A DNA stretch of 64,000 nt, from assembly GCA_017516745.1 (NCBI GenBank), contig JAFXBF010000001.1, positions 1 to 64,000 on the forward strand. Reading direction: 5' to 3'. This document shows positions 32,550-40,375 of this stretch, one piece after another. The position numbers and the translations under genes are program-made. The DNA comes from Clostridia bacterium (GTDB lineage Bacteria; Bacillota; Clostridia; Oscillospirales; Acutalibacteraceae). Under the pieces are notes generated by a model that had not been told where the DNA came from, did no database searches, and saw only the letters and a list, made by a program, of their open reading frames with translations. Numbering within the stretch: position 1 is the first letter of the stretch; the number at the start of each line of letters is the position of its first letter.

Positions 32550-35513
32550 GTGAAGTCCACCAAAAGAATTCTCTCAGCAATTCTCTCTGTGATTATGATT
32601 CTCGGCTGCCTTACAGTCGGTTTCACAGCACAGGCAAGTGCTTCCGACCTCGTCAAGGCTGTCGCTAACGGCGGCAAAGTTGATTGGACCGGCGGCAACG
32701 TAACACTCGCAGACACACTTGTTATCAACAAGGATGTCGAAATTGACTTCAACGGCGCTGTTATTACAGGTCCTGCCGGCAAAGTCGCAATCCGTGTTGA
32801 CGGCGGTAACGTTACTCTTTACGACGGCGTAGTTCTCGCTGACCAGGGTAGCTACAGCGGCGAAACAGGCTTTGTTAAGGCTCTTATGAACTACAAGCCT
32901 GCTATTTCCATCAACGACGGTGACGTAGAACTCAACTGCATCACAGCAGTAGGTTCTCTCCTTCGTATCCCCAACAGCAGTACAATCGAAGTTCCGATCG
33001 GTAACGGTATCAACGCTAACGACGGTACAGTTGTTCTCGACAACGTTATCGCTATCGGTATGAAGGCTCTCGACAACACCAAGGCTGACGTTACTGTTAA
33101 GGATGCTATCCTTGCAGGTATCTATAAGGCTGTCAACATCTACAAGGCTGTTGACTTCGGTGCTAACTACGAGCAGTACGAGACAGTTGAGCTCCTCGAA
33201 GGCTTCCTTAAGGACGGCGTAAACCTTTCCGCTAACGAGAAGAAGTACATCGCTTCCGCTACAAACAGCCAGGGCGATTTCTCTGTAGGCAGCGTAATCG
33301 TTAACGTTGAAAAGCCCGTATTCACACAGCCCGAAACAACATTTGTCGGTGGCAAGCTCAACGTTATTGCTAATGTCGAGCCCTTTGAGCACGAAGGCGT
33401 TTCCAACAGATACTCCTACTCCTACACTCCCGACTACGCTGTAATCGGCGAAGATGAGCAGGCTTTCACAGCTGACGGTGTTCAGTATGTTGCTTCCTTC
33501 GCAGGTCTCACAGAAGGCGAAGAGTACGATGTAACAGTTAACTACGACCTTTCCATCAAGCTCGGCAAGAAGCAGAAGGAAATCGTAGAAAAGGCATTCG
33601 ATATCCTTGCTCACTATATTGACAAGGCTCCCGAACTCCTCAACCGTTTTGTTGTAGATTTCGATAACCTTTACGAGAAGGCTGAAAACCTTGTAGCAAT
33701 GCTTTACAATGCTTACTTCAGCACCGAACCGATGGTTAAAGAACAGATTGCAAAGATTGCTGACATTAAAGAAGTTATCGGTCTTATCTATGCTCTTGAA
33801 GGCCAGGAGTTTAACGGTTCTGCAGCAGTTGACGGTAAAGAAGAAATTCTTAACAACGGTCTTGTAGCAACCTACGCTTCCATGTCCGGTTCTTATCTCA
33901 AGTATGATTACAGCACAGTTGAAGCAGCTGCCAAGATGTTTGTTGACAGCGCAAAGGCTTCTATGGTAAACAATTACGGTGCAATCTTTGATACCAACGA
34001 TGACGGTATCGCTGACTCCGTTTTCGCATACTTCAACAATGATACATTTGAGAAGGCTGCTTCCTTCGACGAAAGTGGATTTGCAAAGGGTACACCCGGC
34101 TACGGTTCTGGTGTAGGTCTTCTCGATGTATTTGATAATTACTACAAGGAAATCAAGAATCTCGTTTACGGCAACAGCACAACAGAGTTCAACGACCTTG
34201 GCGCAGCAGCTGAGTATGTCGGTGACAACTGGGTAGGTCTTCTTGAGCTTGTTGAAAACGCAGTAGTTGTTCTCGATAAGGCTTATGATATCGTTAACGG
34301 CGATAGCTTCAAGCAGCTTCTTGATGTTGTAAATATGGGTGGCTTTGCTTCCTATGTAAATGCATTCAACACAGCTTACAAGTACCTTGATAAGGTTATG
34401 AGCAGAGTTGATGACTTCAAGGCTTCTTCCTTCTTCAACACCTTCATCGCTGATCCTCAGAAGGCCGGCGATTACTGCAAGAGATACACTCTCAAGGTTT
34501 GGGATATCGCTAACAACCCCACAAAGTACTTCGGTGAAATCCCCGTAAACGGTGACTATGTAACAGTTGACCTTCTCGACGAAGACCTCAACGCAACATT
34601 CACAGTTTCCACAGAAGCTAAGCCTGTTAATGTTAAGGTTACAGTATCCGGTATGGGTGCTGCTCAGCTTAACGAAATTGATGCTGCTAACAGCTACAAC
34701 GAGTGGTTTGCATATGGTAAGGATATTACAGTTAAGCCTGTAGAGACTTACGAAGGTGCAGCATTCAAGTATATGGTTGTTAAGTCAAACGGCAACCAGA
34801 CTGTTGTTGACGGTGGTGTATTTACAGCTAAGGCTGCTACTAACCTTGAAATCGTTCTTGTGTTTGAGCCTACTGTTGCAGAATCTGCTAAAACAGAAGT
34901 TGTCTTTATGACTGACAAGGCTCTTAACTACAAGTATATCGATATGGTTTCTGTTTCTTCCGACAGCATAGCTGATGAGTGGCTTGATTATGTTGAAGAC
35001 ATCGCTGCTCCCAAGTTTGTTGACCTTACATTCAACGGTTGGTCATTGAACAAGGATGGCGCTGCTGCCGATAAGGATATCGCTAACCTTGCTGATGAAG
35101 TTGAAGCTGTAAACTCTGATTTCGTAATTGTTTACGCTTCTTACACTTATAAAGAGCAGGTTGAGGTTGAAACTCAGACTGAAGTTATCAAGATGACCAA
35201 CTATGAGGTTATTGACGGTAAGGGTTACTTTGAGGTTAACATTCAGCTTAAGGGTGCAAAGGCAATCGAAGCAGGTATCATCCTTACAATGACAGAGAGC
35301 TTTGCAACTGAAGATACAATGAAGATTAATCTTTCCGGTACTCCCGGCGTTATCTTCGCTCGTACATCTAAGGTTGATGCAAACGGTTATGTAAATCAGA
35401 ACGTTCAGTATACAGCAGGTGTTAATGCTTCCGGCACAGTTTATGCACGTGGTTATGTTGTATATGAAGACGGTACTGCTGAATATACAAATATCGTTTC
35501 TCTCGATATCTGA
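32550..35513 (+). CDS. Large secreted protein, probably highly expressed; function unknown
   Basis: 987 aa from GTG 32550: AAGGAG directly touches ATG 32541, leaving no spacing, but sits nine bases from the GTG. A clear signal peptide is seen (STKRILSAILSVIMILG, cleavage near ASA-SD). Residues 30-190 show short strand repeats like a right-handed beta-helix (LVINKDVEIDFNGAVI, VDGGNVTLYDGVV, ANDGTVVLDNVIA). The remainder is mixed, with a helical central part (about 340-600) and beta-rich C-terminal modules, ending without a wall anchor. Codon choice is strongly biased (GCT, AAC, CTC, GAC) compared with neighbours, which suggests very high expression. Its stop is only 43 bases ahead of the 52-aa peptide gene. 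Possibly a surface-layer or matrix protein (inference). Confidence 0.75.
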   Translation: MKSTKRILSAILSVIMILGCLTVGFTAQASASDLVKAVANGGKVDWTGGNVTLADTLVINKDVEIDFNGAVITGPAGKVAIRVDGGNVTLYDGVVLADQGSYSGETGFVKALMNYKPAISINDGDVELNCITAVGSLLRIPNSSTIEVPIGNGINANDGTVVLDNVIAIGMKALDNTKADVTVKDAILAGIYKAVNIYKAVDFGANYEQYETVELLEGFLKDGVNLSANEKKYIASATNSQGDFSVGSVIVNVEKPVFTQPETTFVGGKLNVIANVEPFEHEGVSNRYSYSYTPDYAVIGEDEQAFTADGVQYVASFAGLTEGEEYDVTVNYDLSIKLGKKQKEIVEKAFDILAHYIDKAPELLNRFVVDFDNLYEKAENLVAMLYNAYFSTEPMVKEQIAKIADIKEVIGLIYALEGQEFNGSAAVDGKEEILNNGLVATYASMSGSYLKYDYSTVEAAAKMFVDSAKASMVNNYGAIFDTNDDGIADSVFAYFNNDTFEKAASFDESGFAKGTPGYGSGVGLLDVFDNYYKEIKNLVYGNSTTEFNDLGAAAEYVGDNWVGLLELVENAVVVLDKAYDIVNGDSFKQLLDVVNMGGFASYVNAFNTAYKYLDKVMSRVDDFKASSFFNTFIADPQKAGDYCKRYTLKVWDIANNPTKYFGEIPVNGDYVTVDLLDEDLNATFTVSTEAKPVNVKVTVSGMGAAQLNEIDAANSYNEWFAYGKDITVKPVETYEGAAFKYMVVKSNGNQTVVDGGVFTAKAATNLEIVLVFEPTVAESAKTEVVFMTDKALNYKYIDMVSVSSDSIADEWLDYVEDIAAPKFVDLTFNGWSLNKDGAAADKDIANLADEVEAVNSDFVIVYASYTYKEQVEVETQTEVIKMTNYEVIDGKGYFEVNIQLKGAKAIEAGIILTMTESFATEDTMKINLSGTPGVIFARTSKVDANGYVNQNVQYTAGVNASGTVYARGYVVYEDGTAEYTNIVSLDI

Positions 35514-35556
35514 TTTAGTAGAAATTTAAGCTTTTTGAAAAGGAGGTTATTTACCG

Positions 35557-35715
35557 ATGAAACTTTACAATAAGCCCGAACTCAATGTTGAAAAGTTTGA
35601 TGTTGAAGATGTTATTACAGTTTCTGCAGATGCAGATGCTGGTGATTTCGATTTCGCTACCAGTCAGTCCGCAGGCATGGAGTTTGACATCACTGCAGAA
35701 GGCAACGAGTTCTAA
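35557..35715 (+). CDS. 52-aa acidic peptide, candidate RiPP precursor
   Basis: Starts at ATG with a very strong AAAAGGAGG upstream. The N-terminus MKLYNKPELNVEKFDVEDV has Tyr4-x-x-Pro7-x-Leu9, matching the Y-x-x-P-x-L leader motif that RRE/PqqD-type proteins recognise in lasso-peptide precursors. Residues 20-52 are rich in Asp, Glu, Gly, Phe, Ser and Thr, with no Cys, Lys or Arg, for example SADADAGDFDF. It carries no signal peptide. It is followed by a terminator and then by genes for an HPr-kinase-like protein, an ABC exporter, a PqqD-like protein and a peptidase. A modified, exported peptide is the best reading, but no core boundary can be fixed. Codon bias resembles the large protein before it, pointing to high expression. 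Confidence 0.72.
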   Translation: MKLYNKPELNVEKFDVEDVITVSADADAGDFDFATSQSAGMEFDITAEGNEF

Positions 35716-35741
35716 TTTGAAATTCGCATAAGTTCTTTTCA

Positions 35742-35771
35742 GGGCAGGCAGTTATACTGCCTGCCCGTTTT
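35742..35771 (+). terminator. Terminator or attenuator between peptide and kinase genes
   Basis: An 11-bp perfect GC-rich stem, GGGCAGGCAGT / ACTGCCTGCCC, loop TAT, then GTTTTCC. Partial read-through would give much peptide mRNA and little mRNA for the processing genes, a layout usual for precursor peptides. Confidence 0.85.
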
Positions 35772-35797
35772 CCTTAAATTCACTTTCTGGAGTAACA

Positions 35798-36520
35798 ATG
35801 AAATTTTACAACATTGCCGGCGTTACTGTCGGCTACGGCTGCAAGTACCCCGAAACCGAAAAACGCAGCCGACCCTATCTTTGCAAAGAATCGGGCTATG
35901 CCGATTTTACAATTAAAATTAATTATGATGATTTTGAAGATTCGCTGCTTCGGATGCCGCTTATGACACCCGAGCTGCTTGAATATATGCGCATAGGCAG
36001 CTGTTTTTATTCTGCCTTGCTCGATTTCGGCGGTTTTATGCTTCATTCTTCCGCCGTTGTTCTTGACGGAAATGCCTACTGCTTCTCCGCTCACAGCGGT
36101 ACGGGTAAATCCACCCATACAACGCAATGGCTTGAGCATTTCAAGGACAGAAATCCTTACATTATAAATGATGATAAGCCTGCAATCAAGCTTGAGAAAG
36201 ACGGTTTTATGGTGTACGGCACACCTTTCAGTGGCAAGCACGATATCAGCGTGAATACTGCCGCACCGCTTAAAGGAATTGCCTTTATTGAGCGTGCCGA
36301 AACCAACTCAATCCGCCGCCTTGAACCCCGTGAGGTCTTTTCGCTTCTGCTTAATCAGACGGTAAGACCTAAAGACGAAGCAAAGCTTGACAGATTGTGT
36401 GAGCTTATCGACAAGCTTCTTACACAGGTACCCGTTTATCTTCTTCGCTGTAACATCAGCCACGAGGCTGCACAGTTAGCTTATGACGAAATGAGTGGTA
36501 ACAACGAAAATTCTCGATAA
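35798..36520 (+). CDS. HPr-kinase-like (HprK-fold) protein of peptide cluster
   Basis: 240 aa. The Walker A loop is 'FSAHSGTGKSTHTTQW' near residue 96-112, with the neighbouring 'YIINDDKPAIKL' strand as in HprK and its relatives. The C-terminal HprK regulatory half is absent and there is no HPr partner near, so it is a truncated-type kinase. Related small HprK-like proteins occur in lasso clusters, where some phosphorylate a Ser of the peptide. Here it may phosphorylate Ser/Thr in the 52-aa peptide (inference). RBS CTGGAG. Overlaps the ABC gene by 26 bases. Confidence 0.8.
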   Translation: MKFYNIAGVTVGYGCKYPETEKRSRPYLCKESGYADFTIKINYDDFEDSLLRMPLMTPELLEYMRIGSCFYSALLDFGGFMLHSSAVVLDGNAYCFSAHSGTGKSTHTTQWLEHFKDRNPYIINDDKPAIKLEKDGFMVYGTPFSGKHDISVNTAAPLKGIAFIERAETNSIRRLEPREVFSLLLNQTVRPKDEAKLDRLCELIDKLLTQVPVYLLRCNISHEAAQLAYDEMSGNNENSR

Positions 36521-38195
36521 ACTCAAAAGCGATAATAAGGCTGTTTTCCCTTGGCTGCTTGAGCGTGTAAAGCCGTACCGAGTCCGAATCGGCTTGCTTG
36601 TTGTGTTCAATATCATATCCTCTCTGCTTGTTGCCGTTAATGCCTATGTTTCAAAAGCGCTGATGGACACGGCGGTGTCAGGGGATAAGCAACAGCTGAC
36701 AAAAATCAGCATTGCGGTAATTGCGGTGCTTGTTTTTCAGCTGTTTCTGCGCCTTGCGCACAACCTTACGGACACACGCCTGCGCCTTGATATGGAAACA
36801 GATTTCCGCAGCTATTTTATCCGTAATCTTTTCGATAAAGACTACCTTAAAATTACATCATACCACAGCGGCGACCTTATGACCCGCCTTACAAACGATA
36901 CAAACGGTGTCATCAACGGCCTTGTTTCGATTGTTCCCAACACAGTCGGCTTTGCTCTTCGCATAGCCGTTGCTTTTGTTTCGCTGTGCTTTCTTGACAA
37001 GCGCCTTGCCTTTGCTTTCTCGGGTATAGGTCTTGCGATTTTCTTCGGCACACGCCTTTTTCGCAAATTTTTCAAGGATATGTACCATAAATCCCAGAAA
37101 GCGGAAAGTGCTGTCCGTTCATTTTCCCAGGAAATTATCACCAATCTACTTGTTGTAAGCGTTTTTGATGCGGCAGAGGATGTCACAAAAAAAGAGGACG
37201 AACTTCTCAAAGACAGCGCCGATATCCGTTGGCACAGAACGAAGATTTACTCGGGTGCGGGTGCCGTTCTTTCTCTCGGTATGAGGGGCGCATATATGCT
37301 CGTTTGTATTTTCTGCGCATTTAAACTCCTTACTAACTCCATAACCTACGGTACAATTACCGCTATTCTGCAGCTTGTCAACCAGCTTCAGACTCCCTTC
37401 CGCAACCTTTCGGGTGTTATGCCTGCTTATTATCAGTTGCTTGCTTCAAGCGAAAGAATTCTTGAAATTATCTCAATTGAGGGTGAGGAAGAAGTAAACG
37501 AAAAATGCGATGTAAGAGAATTCTATTCTTCGCTTAATTCGGTTGATTTTGACGGTATCAGCTTCAGCTACGGCAACGATGATGTTCTTGAAAACACGTC
37601 ACTTTCGCTTAAAAAAGGCGAATTTGCCGCAATTACGGGCATTTCGGGCATAGGTAAGAGCACAATGATGAAAATGATGCTCGGTGTCCTTCACCCGAGT
37701 GCAGGTACAGTGTATTTCAATACAGAAAACGGTGCGTTTGCACCGGGTAAAAAATACCGTAACCTTTTTTCCTATGTTCCTCAGGGTAATATGCTCCTTT
37801 CGGGTACGATATATGAAAACATAACCTTTATGAGCCCCGATAAAACAGAGGAGGAAATCAAAAATGCAATCCGCCTGAGCTGTTCGGAGGAATTTATCAA
37901 CGAGCTTCCCGACGGCCTTGACACCGTGATAGGTGAGAGGGGACGAGGCTTGTCTGAGGGTCAGGTGCAGCGCCTTGCAATTGCAAGAGCAATCCTGCAC
38001 GATGCACCCATTATTCTGTTTGATGAGGCTACCTCGGCTTTGGATGAAGCAACCGAAGAAAAGGTACTCAACAATATCCGCAGTATTGAGGGTATTACCT
38101 GCGTGATTGTTTCGCACAAAAAGGCTGCACTTGCTGTGTGCGATAAGGAAATCCGTATAGAAAACAAGAAATTCAACGTTATAGATTTAATGTAA
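36495..38195 (+). CDS. ABC exporter, fused permease and ATPase
   Basis: 566 aa from GTG 36495, translationally coupled to the kinase gene (26-base overlap). Six transmembrane segments lie at about residues 25-300 (type I exporter, with 'NDTNGVINGLVSIVPNTVG' as the coupling region). The ATPase follows: Walker A 'GISGIGKSTMM' near 381, Q-loop 'YVPQGN', signature 'LSEGQVQRLAIARA', Walker B 'IILFDEATSAL', H-loop 'VSHKK'. The N-terminal C39 peptidase of bacteriocin exporters is absent, so leader removal would need another enzyme, maybe the S26-like protein two genes on. It likely works as a homodimer exporting the processed peptide (inference from context). Confidence 0.88.
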   Translation: MVTTKILDKLKSDNKAVFPWLLERVKPYRVRIGLLVVFNIISSLLVAVNAYVSKALMDTAVSGDKQQLTKISIAVIAVLVFQLFLRLAHNLTDTRLRLDMETDFRSYFIRNLFDKDYLKITSYHSGDLMTRLTNDTNGVINGLVSIVPNTVGFALRIAVAFVSLCFLDKRLAFAFSGIGLAIFFGTRLFRKFFKDMYHKSQKAESAVRSFSQEIITNLLVVSVFDAAEDVTKKEDELLKDSADIRWHRTKIYSGAGAVLSLGMRGAYMLVCIFCAFKLLTNSITYGTITAILQLVNQLQTPFRNLSGVMPAYYQLLASSERILEIISIEGEEEVNEKCDVREFYSSLNSVDFDGISFSYGNDDVLENTSLSLKKGEFAAITGISGIGKSTMMKMMLGVLHPSAGTVYFNTENGAFAPGKKYRNLFSYVPQGNMLLSGTIYENITFMSPDKTEEEIKNAIRLSCSEEFINELPDGLDTVIGERGRGLSEGQVQRLAIARAILHDAPIILFDEATSALDEATEEKVLNNIRSIEGITCVIVSHKKAALAVCDKEIRIENKKFNVIDLM

Positions 38196-38213
38196 AAGAT
38201 TTAAGGTGAGCTT

Positions 38214-38474
38214 ATGAAGATTAAAGCCGGTTACAAGGTCAGAAAAATGTGCGGCAGCAGTATTGTCGTTGCGGTTGGCACGGGTGACGAGTTCAACGGT
38301 ATGATTACCCTTAACGACAGCGGCGAACTGCTCTGGTCAAGCTTAAGCGCCGGTGCTGAAATTGAAGACCTTACAGCGCTTTTGGTCGCTGAATACGGTA
38401 TAGATGAGGCAACTGCAAAGGCGGATGCCGAAGAATTTGTCGAAAAAATTAAAGGAGCAGGTTTCCTTGAGTGA
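38214..38474 (+). CDS. PqqD-like peptide-recognition (RRE) protein
   Basis: 86 aa, the size of stand-alone PqqD/RRE proteins. The PqqD pattern is visible: three short N-terminal strands with hydrophobic spacing, 'LNDSGELLWSSL', then a helix and the terminal 'DAEEFVEKIKGAGFLE' typical of PqqD C-termini. In RiPP pathways such proteins bind the precursor leader and bring it to the enzyme. This would fit the Y-x-x-P-x-L motif of the 52-aa peptide (inference). AAGGTGAG precedes the ATG. Its end overlaps the next gene by 8 bases. Confidence 0.85.
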   Translation: MKIKAGYKVRKMCGSSIVVAVGTGDEFNGMITLNDSGELLWSSLSAGAEIEDLTALLVAEYGIDEATAKADAEEFVEKIKGAGFLE

Positions 38475-38922
38475 TAAAAAAAGCCTCAGAGAGCTTGAAC
38501 CCGAATTAAGAGCAGTAATAGAGTCGGGCAGAGTTGCCGAGTTTGAAACGCACGGCTTCAGTATGATTCCGCTTCTTCACGACGGAGGCGACAGGGTGCG
38601 CCTTGTCAAACCCCGTGGTAAACTTGCCGTTGGAGATGTTGCGTTTTGTGTTACCGATACGGGCAAATATGTCCTTCACAGAGTTGTTGAACTTAAAGAT
38701 GGCGGATACGTCTTCAAAGGTGATAACTGCATCGGCACGGAATTCTGTAAGGGTGACAGTGATGTTATCGGCGTGGCCTGTGCTTTTATCCGCAGAGGCA
38801 GGCTTATTGAAACGAACTCGTTTCAATATAAGTTTTATTGCCGCTTCAGAAAGCCCATACTTCGTCTCTGGCAGCTTTTCTGGAAGATTGCCGATAAGCT
38901 CGTGACTTTGAAAAACAAATAA
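38467..38922 (+). CDS. S24/S26 signal-peptidase-like protein, Ser/His type
   Basis: 151 aa. Start TTG 38467 is supported by AAAGGAG nine bases upstream; it overlaps the PqqD-like gene by 8 bases. The nucleophile box 'HGFSMIPLLHDGG' has Ser32, and box 'YVLHRVVEL…YVFKGDNC' has His71 where bacterial LepB has Lys, the arrangement of ER-type Sec11/SipW signal peptidases. Unlike those, no N-terminal membrane anchor is seen. The C-terminus is basic and amphipathic (RKPILRLWQLFWKIADKLV), so it could sit on the inner membrane face. It may cleave the precursor leader before or during export (inference). Confidence 0.82.
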   Translation: MSDKKSLRELEPELRAVIESGRVAEFETHGFSMIPLLHDGGDRVRLVKPRGKLAVGDVAFCVTDTGKYVLHRVVELKDGGYVFKGDNCIGTEFCKGDSDVIGVACAFIRRGRLIETNSFQYKFYCRFRKPILRLWQLFWKIADKLVTLKNK

Positions 38923-38950
38923 ACATCTCCCTTATAAGGTGTGTTTTGTG

Positions 38951-39928
38951 ATGCTTAAAAGAATAGCAATTATACTCTTGGTAATATCTCTGCTTGCTGT
39001 TTTCTTTGCGGTGCCTGTCGAAGGACTCGATATTAAAATTGACGGACTTGCGGACGAAAAGGTTTGGCTCAACTGTCATACGCAGGTGCTTGTTTCAAAC
39101 AGGGATGATTCCAATAACGATATCTGCTTTGCCCTTGCCAATGTGCTTTATGACGAGGAAAACAACAGGGTTTATCTGTCTTTTAAGGCTAATGTCAACG
39201 GTGCGGTTTTCTATCCTTCTCAGGTAACAACCGAACCTGTACAATATCTGCACGGTGTACGGATAAATGTTGATAACTCGGGGTTTGTTGAAATATCACA
39301 CAACGGTGTGGAGCCATATAACAGCAATTTGTATTTTATTGAAGCAGCTGTTTCGGAGCATGATTCATCGGCTTTCGGTGCGGAAATATGCCTTGGTGTC
39401 AAGCTTGGCTTACATACATTGCGGAGCATTTCCGTTCAGTTCATTGACGGCAACGGAGTACCCTCAAACGCTTATATGCTTAACTTGCCTTCTTTACCGA
39501 GTGAAGAAACAACCACCGCATATCAGCCCGTTTTTGATGTAACCGAAAAAGAAACCACAACAAAGAATAATACAACCCGTATAACAACTGCAAAGCACAC
39601 AACGACCGAGAAAACAACAAAACCGGAAAAGAGAACTGTGCAAAAAACAACAGCAGTAAAAACTACAAAAGAGAAGACAACCAAACTCAGGACAACCAAG
39701 CCCAAAACCACGGCAAAGGTAGTAACGGTTTATGTCACCGTGCCTGAATACATCGAAACAACTGTAAATGAAGCAACTGTTTCTGAGGTGTCAAGCGAGC
39801 AGATTCAGCAGGAGAAAACCTATAAAGAGCTGAAATATGCAGCAGCGGCAGGTTTGCTGATTTTGATTTTCGGTCTGTGCGTAATCATAAATATGCTCAA
39901 TGACAAGAACAAGAGCAGCAAGAAATAA
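38951..39928 (+). CDS. Membrane-anchored secreted protein with Thr-rich stalk and possible CBM9-like domain
   Basis: 325 aa from ATG 38951, with AAGGTG nine bases upstream. A signal peptide covers 1-26. Residues 28-190 start with 'DIKIDGLADEKVWLNC', the pattern of CBM9/DOMON-like beta-sandwich modules, though the rest of the domain is divergent. Residues about 200-275 form a Thr/Lys-rich stalk with TTTK-type repeats, likely extended or glycosylated. A transmembrane helix follows at about 298-317 (YAAAAGLLILIFGLCVIIN) with a basic tail. Placed at the end of the peptide cluster, 28 bases behind the peptidase gene, so possibly an immunity, receptor or display protein (inference). A hairpin terminator follows. 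Confidence 0.75.
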   Translation: MLKRIAIILLVISLLAVFFAVPVEGLDIKIDGLADEKVWLNCHTQVLVSNRDDSNNDICFALANVLYDEENNRVYLSFKANVNGAVFYPSQVTTEPVQYLHGVRINVDNSGFVEISHNGVEPYNSNLYFIEAAVSEHDSSAFGAEICLGVKLGLHTLRSISVQFIDGNGVPSNAYMLNLPSLPSEETTTAYQPVFDVTEKETTTKNNTTRITTAKHTTTEKTTKPEKRTVQKTTAVKTTKEKTTKLRTTKPKTTAKVVTVYVTVPEYIETTVNEATVSEVSSEQIQQEKTYKELKYAAAAGLLILIFGLCVIINMLNDKNKSSKK

Positions 39929-40375
39929 TATGCAAAAATCCGTTTGGTGAAACGCCGCCGAGTTGCAAGGAATTATTTCTTTAAAATGTGAATTTTAAGC
40001 ACAATAATGCGTCAAACCCCACAGATATGCGCCAGCATTATCTGTGGAGTTTTCTTTTTCTTGTATCTTAAAATTTCATTTTAAAGTGCTTCGCAGTTTC
40101 GTAAGAGTATAAAATTTCTTGTATCGAAGCCAAAAACGCAGCAAGGCTGTCGCCTTGCGAGGCTTTTGTCAAAGATACGGGGAATTTTACTCGAGAAACA
40201 AATACTTCCTTACGACTCGGTGGCGAATGTTCATCAGGCGGATTTTTTGTTTTAGGTGAATAATGCATAAAAATGAAGCTTCATTTTTGTTGATACTTTC
40301 GTCAGTTTCTTGTTGAATTTCATATATGCTTTATGTTAAAATTATACAAAAGAAATAATCAGGAGGTATTATAAT
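39929..40375. other. Gene-poor 447-bp spacer with terminator, inverted repeats and a doubtful small ORF
   Basis: It holds the terminator at 40014-40059, inverted repeats related to CTTTAAAATG…AATTTTAAG (39980-40000 against 40066-40087), a perfect 20-bp palindrome AAAAATGAAGCTTCATTTTT (40268-40287), and a 66-codon minus-strand frame 40068-40268 (MHYSPKTKNPPDEHSPPSRK …) without a clear RBS. The frame looks like part of a repeated element rather than a real gene. Confidence 0.5.
40014..40059 (+). terminator. Terminator after Thr-rich protein gene
   Basis: A 14-bp stem, AAACCCCACAGATA / TATCTGTGGAGTTT, with one mismatch and an 11-base loop, followed by TTTCTTTTT. Confidence 0.8.

Noticed and set aside
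32574-33614. 346-codon minus-strand frame inside the large secreted protein gene
   Set aside because: Mirror of a strongly codon-biased gene; no start signal, composition rich in Val and Cys in a way typical of antisense frames.
36495-38195. Bacteriocin exporter with built-in C39 leader peptidase
   Set aside because: The protein begins directly with membrane segments; the N-terminal Cys-peptidase domain is absent.
35557-38922. Classical lasso-peptide cluster
   Set aside because: No transglutaminase-like B2 peptidase and no asparagine-synthetase-like cyclase occur anywhere in the window, so the cluster cannot be called lasso despite the leader motif.
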